The notes under the pieces: model-generated
The model's database searches: none
Told to the model about the DNA's origin: nothing
Seen by the model: the letters and a program-made list of their open reading frames with translations, nothing else
Shown here: positions 6,875 through 10,822 of the stretch, in pieces
How the letters are laid out: the number at the start of each line of letters is the position of its first letter
How positions within the stretch are numbered: position 1 is the first letter of the stretch
DNA from: CAYJVP01 sp964373615
GTDB lineage: Bacteria > Patescibacteriota > Patescibacteriia > UBA9934 > GWF2-40-263
Length of the DNA: 10,822 bases
Direction of reading: 5' to 3'
NCBI GenBank assembly: GCA_964373615.1
Contig: CAYJVP010000035.1
Location: forward strand, 1 to 10,822
Translations under genes and position numbers: made by a program

Positions 6875-7909
6875 TTAGAGGAGCGTCGCCTTTGGTGCGG
6901 AGCGTCCGAGATGTTCGTATGCGCGAGGGGTGGCCATGCGACCGCGGGGCGTGCGGTTTAAGAGTCCGAGTTGAATAAGGAACGGCTCGTAGACCTCCTC
7001 GATCGTGTCCACTTCCTCCTGTGTGGCCGCAGCGATCGTGGAGATGCCAACCGGCCCGCCGCCGAATTTTTCAATGATGGTTGCGAGGATGTGGCGGTCA
7101 ATGCGGTCGAGTCCGCATGGATCGACATCCAGCATCGCAAGCGCCTGTTCGGCAAGATCATGCGTCACGCGTCCATCGGCTTTCACCTCGGCAAAGTCGC
7201 GTACACGACGCAGCAGTCGATTTGCAATGCGCGGGGTGCGGCGGGATCGCAGGGAGAGTTCTTGCACGGCGGGTTCCTCAACGTCAACGCGCAAGAGGGC
7301 AGCGCTGCGACGAATAATTTTTGCGATGTCCTCTTCCTCATAGAAATTCAGGTGATAGGTCATGCCGAAGCGGTCGCGCAGGGGAGAGGAGAGCAGCGAC
7401 AGGCGCGTGGTGGCGCCGACGATCGTAAAACGCTCGAGATTCAACCGCAGCGTTCTTGCGGTGGGGCCTTTCCCAACGATAATGTCGAGGCAGTAGTCTT
7501 CCATGGCCGGGTACAGCACCTCTTCGATCGTTTTGTTCATGCGATGAATTTCGTCGATGAAGAGGATGTCGCCCGTTGTGAGGTTTGAAAGGATGGCGGC
7601 AAGGTCGCCAACGCGCTCAAGCGCCGGGCCGCTCGTGACGCGGATTTGGGAGCCGGTTTCGGCTGCAATAATGTGGGCGAGCGTTGTTTTACCAAGCCCG
7701 GGATTGCCGTAGAGCAGGACGTGCTCGAGCGGTTCTTTGCGGCCGCGGGCGGCGTCGATGACGATTTTAAGGTTCTGCTTCAAAGATGTTTGGCCAATGA
7801 ACTCATGAAGTGTTTTCGGACGCAACCCAACTTCAAACGCGCGCTCTTCACCGGGAGCGTCTGTCGTTGTCACGGCATCGCCTCCGACCATGTCGTCGCG
7901 CTTAATCAT
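6875..7909 (-). CDS. ruvB: Holliday junction branch-migration ATPase RuvB
   Basis: The 344-aa protein is the hexameric AAA+ motor that drives branch migration of Holliday junctions together with RuvA in recombinational repair. The length is normal for the family. Visible motifs: Walker A GNPGLGKT (68-75, Lys74), Walker B ILFIDEIHRM (115-124, Asp119/Glu120), sensor 1 GATTR (165-169), and SPLRDRFG (175-182) with the likely arginine finger Arg178. A C-terminal winged-helix domain ends in VYEPFLIQLGLLNRTPRGR (306-324). Walker A has Asn69 where RuvB usually has Pro (GPPGLGKT); the catalytic Lys is kept, so activity is expected. ATG 7909 is supported by a 4-nt ATGA overlap with the upstream hypothetical gene; Met7 is a weaker alternative. 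ruvA and ruvC are not adjacent. Confidence 0.96.
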   Translation of the reverse strand: MIKRDDMVGGDAVTTTDAPGEERAFEVGLRPKTLHEFIGQTSLKQNLKIVIDAARGRKEPLEHVLLYGNPGLGKTTLAHIIAAETGSQIRVTSGPALERVGDLAAILSNLTTGDILFIDEIHRMNKTIEEVLYPAMEDYCLDIIVGKGPTARTLRLNLERFTIVGATTRLSLLSSPLRDRFGMTYHLNFYEEEDIAKIIRRSAALLRVDVEEPAVQELSLRSRRTPRIANRLLRRVRDFAEVKADGRVTHDLAEQALAMLDVDPCGLDRIDRHILATIIEKFGGGPVGISTIAAATQEEVDTIEEVYEPFLIQLGLLNRTPRGRMATPRAYEHLGRSAPKATLL

Positions 7910-8247
7910 ATTTTTTTGAAACCGTTGAAGCGAGTTCGATCGTCCGTGAATACCTCGATCACTTTGTAGCGTCCTTTCGTGTACACTTTGCCACTATCCA
8001 GAAAATGCGTGGCCTCAAGGATCACGACGCTCGCGAGTGGACGCGAAAGTTCCTGGTTGCCTTTTGTTTCAAGAAGCGGAAACTCGCCGCCGAACCAAAA
8101 GTTTCGTTGGTCTTTTTTTAAAAAGGGATACACCTTGCCCACTTCGAGCGGTTCGGGGACGCACTCCTCGATTTTACGCCGTCCTGCGTGAAACTCAGAA
8201 ATGTTTCTGAGAGCCAAATCCGGATTGAATTCAACCTTGATGCCCAT
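7906..8247 (-). CDS. Conserved-looking 113-aa hypothetical protein coupled to ruvB
   Basis: The product starts MGIKVEFNPDLALRNISEF and is a small soluble protein with mixed charge and no membrane segment or signal peptide. Notable parts are EECVPEPLEVGKVYPFLKK (27-45), the aromatic stretch RNFWFGGEFPLLETKGNQ (48-65), RPLASVVILEATHF (69-82) and YTKGRYKVIEVF (89-100). These suggest a compact beta-rich fold. I do not recognise a named family, although the sequence looks like a hypothetical protein I associate with Patescibacteria (memory, unverified). Its TGA overlaps the ruvB ATG (ATGA), so it is translated just before RuvB, and a role linked to RuvB or DNA repair is possible but unproven. The last codons contain a run of seven A residues directly before the ruvB start. 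Its own upstream region is interrupted by the palindromic repeat and the assembly gap. Confidence 0.7.
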   Translation of the reverse strand: MGIKVEFNPDLALRNISEFHAGRRKIEECVPEPLEVGKVYPFLKKDQRNFWFGGEFPLLETKGNQELSRPLASVVILEATHFLDSGKVYTKGRYKVIEVFTDDRTRFNGFKKI

Positions 8248-8265
8248 ACGTTTGTGTTCGAGGCT

Positions 8266-8295
8266 TGCCAGCCGAAGCTCGGCGGAGCCGAGCGA
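8266..8295. repeat. Left copy of a 30-bp palindrome-containing repeat, cut by the gap
   Basis: This copy is identical, base for base, to 8396-8425 and runs straight into the 100-N gap. Its core is a perfect inverted repeat, GCTCGGC-GGA-GCCGAGC (7-bp arms, 3-nt loop). It lies between the gap and the hypothetical gene at 7906-8247. No further copy was seen elsewhere in the window. It may be a genuine second copy or an assembly duplicate of the right copy. Confidence 0.8.
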
Positions 8296-8395
8296 NNNNN
8301 NNNNNNNNNNNNNNNNNNNNNNNNNNNNNNNNNNNNNNNNNNNNNNNNNNNNNNNNNNNNNNNNNNNNNNNNNNNNNNNNNNNNNNNNNNNNNNN
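8296..8395. other. Assembly gap of exactly 100 N
   Basis: A run of exactly 100 N joins two contig ends that both finish with the same 30 bases. A round number usually marks a gap of unknown size. The missing sequence lies between tRNA-Leu and the hypothetical/ruvB pair. It may hold further repeat copies, or nothing at all if the two contig ends really overlap. Reading frames that cross it are meaningless. Confidence 0.99.
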
Positions 8396-8432
8396 TGCCA
8401 GCCGAAGCTCGGCGGAGCCGAGCGAAGGATGG
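8396..8432. repeat. Right copy of the palindromic repeat, abutting tRNA-Leu
   Basis: The complete element spans 8398-8432 and is an interrupted palindrome: CCA-g-CC-gaa-GCTCGGC, loop GGA, then GCCGAGC-gaa-GG-a-TGG. The outer TGG is the complement of the CCA end of tRNA-Leu on the minus strand, so repeat and tRNA share three bases. As RNA downstream of the tRNA it would fold into a long interrupted hairpin. There is no U-tract, so it is not a standard terminator. The first 30 bases (8396-8425) match the left copy exactly. Confidence 0.8.
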
Positions 8433-8516
8433 TGGGCGAGGAGGGAATCGAACCCTCACGGGGTTTCCCCCAGGGGATTTTAAGACCCCAGCGGCTACCA
8501 GTTACGCCACTCGCCC
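8430..8516 (-). tRNA. tRNA-Leu (anticodon UAA), CCA encoded
   Basis: The 87-nt class II tRNA folds cleanly. The acceptor stem pairs GGGCGAG with CTCGCCC, the discriminator is A, and CCA is encoded. The D-arm is GCG/CGC with TAACTGGTAGC in its loop. The anticodon arm is GGGGT-CTTAAAA-TCCCC, with anticodon TAA at 8482-8480 and a U-U at the base of the loop. The long variable arm TGGGGGAAACCCCGT pairs GGGG with CCCC, and the T-arm is GAGGG-TTCGATT-CCCTC. The long variable arm with UAA and discriminator A identifies leucine; it would read UUA and UUG codons. It starts only 5 nt after the toxin stop codon and no promoter of its own is visible, so it is probably cut by RNase P from a longer transcript. 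Its 3' end touches the palindromic repeat. Confidence 0.96.
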
Positions 8517-8521
8517 GTTTT

Positions 8522-8800
8522 TCAGAATCCTCGACGCTCGTAGTCCTGGCCAGATTTTTTCATGAACAGATCGATCACCTCGATCGTCGACTTTTTTTGG
8601 ATGAGAACATAGAGAATGCGCCATCTTCCAACGCGCAGTCGGTAGGCATTCGGCGCGGAACTATTCAGATGTCGGATGTTCGGATGTCGCCAAGGATCGA
8701 CAACCAACCGTTCAAGTTCCTGAATGATTTTTTTTTGGATCGCCTGATCGAGTCCCTTGATCACTTTTACAAATCGCGATCGGTATGTCAGATCATACAT
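8522..8800 (-). CDS. RelE/ParE-superfamily toxin of a type II toxin-antitoxin pair
   Basis: The 92-aa product has the size and layout of the RelE/ParE fold. An N-terminal strand and two helices (YRSRFVKVIKGLDQAIQKKI) come first, then LERLVVDPWRHPNIRHL (29-45) and the diagnostic beta-hairpin AYRLRVGRWRILYVL (52-66), ending IEVIDLFMKK and YERRGF. RelE members cut ribosome-bound mRNA, while ParE members poison gyrase; the sequence does not decide between them, though the basic Arg54/Arg56/Arg59/Arg61 set fits either. It follows the RHH antitoxin gene after 6 nt, the usual antitoxin-first order. Its stop is 5 nt before tRNA-Leu. The gene contains a run of nine A (codons 22-25) and another of seven, which are possible slippage sites. 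Confidence 0.85.
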   Translation of the reverse strand: MYDLTYRSRFVKVIKGLDQAIQKKIIQELERLVVDPWRHPNIRHLNSSAPNAYRLRVGRWRILYVLIQKKSTIEVIDLFMKKSGQDYERRGF

Positions 8801-8806
8801 ACCGGT

Positions 8807-9043
8807 TTACGACCAGCCAAGCTCCTTTTTGAGTTGCGCGTGCGTGAAGATTTTTTGGCGCCGAGTGGCTTGGTAGGCCTCAACAAACCGTTGGCGATCC
8901 CCCTCCATGTCGGCGACGTATTCCCGCAAAGCATGTCGTACCAGTTCGCTGCGGGACTGGTCCGTTAGTTTGGCCAGCCGGTCGACGGTCTGGCTCATGT
9001 GTTTCGGCAGAGAAATAGACCAGATATGTGCGCCTCCTGGCAT
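8807..9043 (-). CDS. Ribbon-helix-helix (CopG/Arc-type) antitoxin
   Basis: The 78-aa product begins with a strand (HIWSISLPKHMSQ) followed by two helices (VDRLAKLTDQ, then SRSELVRHALREYVADM), the ribbon-helix-helix DNA-binding fold (about residues 6-45). The remaining charged tail (DRQRFVEAYQATRRQKIF and HAQLKKELGWS) would wrap around and neutralise the toxin. RHH antitoxins usually bind their own promoter as dimers, so autorepression is expected. The start is ATG 9043; Met16 would remove the essential first strand. No Shine-Dalgarno site precedes the ATG, but a perfect AGGAGG sits just inside the coding region (codons 2-4) with no usable start codon after it. The toxin gene follows after 6 nt (TAAACCGGTATG). 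Confidence 0.87.
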   Translation of the reverse strand: MPGGAHIWSISLPKHMSQTVDRLAKLTDQSRSELVRHALREYVADMEGDRQRFVEAYQATRRQKIFTHAQLKKELGWS

Positions 9044-9070
9044 ATCACTATTATTAATTTTTATGTATTC

Positions 9071-9099
9071 ATGCTATCCGGTCACCTTGTCACCGTCAA
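9071..9099 (-). promoter_or_regulatory. Candidate promoter of the toxin-antitoxin operon
   Basis: The minus strand has TTGACG (9099-9094, 5/6), a 17-bp spacer and TAGCAT (9076-9071, 4/6), which would start transcription near 9064 and leave a leader of about 20 nt. The -35 and most of the spacer lie inside the last codons of polX. Two direct copies of GTCACC (plus strand, 9081-9086 and 9089-9094) lie between the two boxes and could be an operator for the RHH antitoxin. Confidence 0.4.
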
Positions 9100-10815
9100 G
9101 GCCCCTTTGTTGGTTGCTTTGAGGAAAGCATCTATCGGTTTCGTGTTGAGCACATCCGCCTTTGTGGCCCAGCCGCGGCGAGCCGTGGCGATGCCGAAGG
9201 CGAGGTTTTGAAATTGCTCCGGCGTGTGGGCGTCGGAGTTCACGACAAGTTTCACGCCAGCCTCGACGGCCATGCGCACATGCGTGTCCTTGAGGTCGAG
9301 CCGCTCCGAGCCGTTCACCTCGAGCGCGACGCGGTATTGTTTCGCCGCGCGAATGATTCTTGCCATGTCCACTTTGTACGCCTCGCGTGCGTTCACGATG
9401 CGGCCGGTTGGATGAAACAAAATGTTCACGAGCGGGTGTTTGATGGCGCGAATAATGCGCTCGGTCTGTTGCGCTTCATCGAGGTTGAAATGGGAGTGAA
9501 CGGCAACCGAGACGAGGTCGAGCGATTTCAGCGCACGGTCGGAGAGGTCGAGGGCGCCGTCTTTTCGGATATCGCATTCCGTGGATTTGAGCACGCGGAA
9601 CCCGCGGAGTTTTTTGTTGAGTGTGTCGATCTCGCGCCCCTGCTCAAGGAGTCTGCGATCGTCGAGGCCATTGGCCATGGCGAGCGTCTTTGTGTGATCG
9701 GTAATCGCGATGTAGGAAAGGCCGGCTTTCCGCGCGGCTTCGACCATGTCTGCGATCGAGTGCGATCCATCGCTCCAGGCGGTCTGCACCTGAAGGTCGC
9801 CTTTGATGGAGCCGTAGGGGATCACGGCAGGCAGCGTATGCGCGAGCGCCGCTTCAACCTCGCCGGATGCCTCACGCATTTCCGGCGCTGGCATTTCCAT
9901 CTTGAGATGGTCGTACACATCTTTTTCTGAGCGGCAGGCAACGCGTGTACGACCACGGAACAATCCGTACTCGGACAATTTCAATCCTTTTTTGATCGCG
10001 AGCTCCCGAATCTGCACGTTGTGTTCTTTGGATCCGGTAAAATGAACCAAAGCGGAGCCATAGACATCCGGGGCGAGGATCCTGAGGTCGCCGTTTATGC
10101 CATGCCGGAAGCGGACCGTCACGAACGTCAAGCCTCGATCGATCACGGCCGTGACCTCGGGCAGGGATGTGAACGTATCGATCGCGAGTTTCGGTTTGGA
10201 ACTCGTGATCAGGATGTCAATGTCGCCGATCGTTTCTTTTCGTCGGCGCACGGACCCGGCGGCTTCGCCGTGGGTGACTCCCGGTAGTTTTCGGAGCTTC
10301 GCCACCACCGACTCCGCGATCGGCAGCGCGTCATGGAGACGGAACCGGCCCATGTGTTCTCGCAGAAACCCAAGGCCCTTCAGAATTTTCTCCTCACTTT
10401 TTTTGCCGAAATGCGGGAGCGCGCGGATCTTTCCGGCTTTTGCCGCGCGTTCGAGATCCTTCACGTTTTTAACCTTCAGTTTTTTGTAGAGTGTGAGGAC
10501 GGTCTTCGGGCCGACGTCTTGGATCTCTGTGAGCCCGATCATGTCGACCGGATACGTTTTTTTGAGATCAAGGTAGTATTTCATTTTTCCCGTTGTCAGG
10601 AGTTCCTCGATTTTTTTCGCGATACTCTCGCCGATCCCCGGGAGGTCATCGAGACACTTCACGCCGCACTTTTTGTAGAGCGCCGCAAGTTCTGTGTCGA
10701 GGGCGCCAACCACCTCGGCCGCTCGTTCGTAAGCTTGTGGTTTGAAGGCGACCCCCTCGGCCTCAAGAAAGAGGGAAATCTCGCGCAGGGTTTCCTCGAT
10801 TTCCTTATTCGTCAT
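9082..10815 (-). CDS. polX: Family X DNA polymerase with PHP domain (PolX)
   Basis: The 577-aa repair polymerase fills short gaps in base-excision and break repair. Layout: N-terminal 8-kDa-like helical region with helix-hairpin-helix motifs (DDLPGIGESIAKKI, 56-69; EIQDVGPKTVLTLYKK, 97-112), then the nucleotidyltransferase core with GSVRRRKETIGDIDI (187-201; Asp198, Asp200) and GDLRI (third Asp, Asp243), and a C-terminal PHP domain (about 338-565). In PHP enzymes these metal-binding residues supply 3'-5' exonuclease or phosphatase-type activity. Here most are present (His374, Glu413, His440, His468, Asp528, His530), but the first motif reads GDLQVQTAWSDG: Gln342 and Gln344 replace the usual HxH pair. 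Length is typical. ATG 10815 fits the family N-terminus (MTNKEI), and only 7 nt of upstream sequence are visible. The toxin-antitoxin genes follow on the same strand. Confidence 0.94.
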   Translation of the reverse strand: MTNKEIEETLREISLFLEAEGVAFKPQAYERAAEVVGALDTELAALYKKCGVKCLDDLPGIGESIAKKIEELLTTGKMKYYLDLKKTYPVDMIGLTEIQDVGPKTVLTLYKKLKVKNVKDLERAAKAGKIRALPHFGKKSEEKILKGLGFLREHMGRFRLHDALPIAESVVAKLRKLPGVTHGEAAGSVRRRKETIGDIDILITSSKPKLAIDTFTSLPEVTAVIDRGLTFVTVRFRHGINGDLRILAPDVYGSALVHFTGSKEHNVQIRELAIKKGLKLSEYGLFRGRTRVACRSEKDVYDHLKMEMPAPEMREASGEVEAALAHTLPAVIPYGSIKGDLQVQTAWSDGSHSIADMVEAARKAGLSYIAITDHTKTLAMANGLDDRRLLEQGREIDTLNKKLRGFRVLKSTECDIRKDGALDLSDRALKSLDLVSVAVHSHFNLDEAQQTERIIRAIKHPLVNILFHPTGRIVNAREAYKVDMARIIRAAKQYRVALEVNGSERLDLKDTHVRMAVEAGVKLVVNSDAHTPEQFQNLAFGIATARRGWATKADVLNTKPIDAFLKATNKGALTVTR

Positions 10816-10822
10816 ACAGCGT

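Noticed and set aside
6971..7588. A 205-codon plus-strand frame opposite ruvB
   Set aside because: It is the mirror frame of a clear RuvB gene and its translation has no domain-like features.
8266..8432. CRISPR array at the repeated 30-mers
   Set aside because: Only two copies are visible, separated by unknown sequence, with no spacers and no cas genes.
8398..8432. Palindrome as a standard rho-independent terminator of tRNA-Leu
   Set aside because: The stem is strong, but no run of T follows it on the minus strand (it continues TTCGGCTGG).
8201..8968. A 255-codon plus-strand frame that runs through the N gap, tRNA and toxin-antitoxin genes
   Set aside because: It depends on translating 100 unknown bases and the antisense of a tRNA and two recognised genes; it is a classic spurious ORF.
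9024..9040. Perfect AGGAGG Shine-Dalgarno sequence near the antitoxin start
   Set aside because: It lies inside codons 2-4, and no ATG, GTG or TTG follows at a usable distance in frame; it is most likely chance.

Overview
The window looks like a piece of a bacterial metagenome scaffold, most likely from a Patescibacteria (CPR) genome. This is inferred from the gene set and style: very short intergenic spaces, ATGA start/stop overlaps, almost no Shine-Dalgarno sites, SpoIID and PBP5-type wall enzymes next to a Wzx/Wzy-like pair, and small membrane and hypothetical proteins that resemble CPR families from memory. TGA acts as a stop codon (several ATGA junctions depend on it), so this is not a code-25 lineage. 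No single gene here proves the phylum.

Left part (1-2926, minus strand): a surface-polysaccharide module. A Wzx-type flippase is followed 6 nt later by an O-antigen-ligase/Wzy-type protein, then by a possible 39-residue membrane protein and the start of a further gene that leaves the window. Centre (2986-5996, plus strand): a two-gene wall-remodelling operon transcribed divergently from the flippase. It encodes a membrane-anchored protein with two NBR1-like Ig domains and a SpoIID/LytB domain, overlapping by ATGA with a D-Ala-D-Ala carboxypeptidase. Back-to-back promoters sit in the 59-nt gap between the two operons.

Right part (5978-10822, all minus strand). In transcription order it holds PolX with a PHP domain, an RHH antitoxin, a RelE/ParE-type toxin, tRNA-Leu(UAA), a palindromic repeat with a 100-N assembly gap, a 113-aa hypothetical protein coupled to ruvB, and then a two-gene membrane unit (93-aa two-helix protein plus bacterial PH-domain protein). 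The last unit ends tail-to-tail with the carboxypeptidase gene. Its intrinsic terminator hairpin lies inside the last codons of that gene.

The points most worth a second look are a shared extended -10 element placed exactly 9 nt before two start codons (suggesting leaderless transcripts), the 30-bp palindromic repeat on both edges of the assembly gap beside tRNA-Leu, the toxin gene ending 5 nt before the tRNA, the loss of the PHP HxH motif in PolX, and the convergent overlap with an embedded terminator. I found no CRISPR array, transposase, rRNA or clear new defence system.
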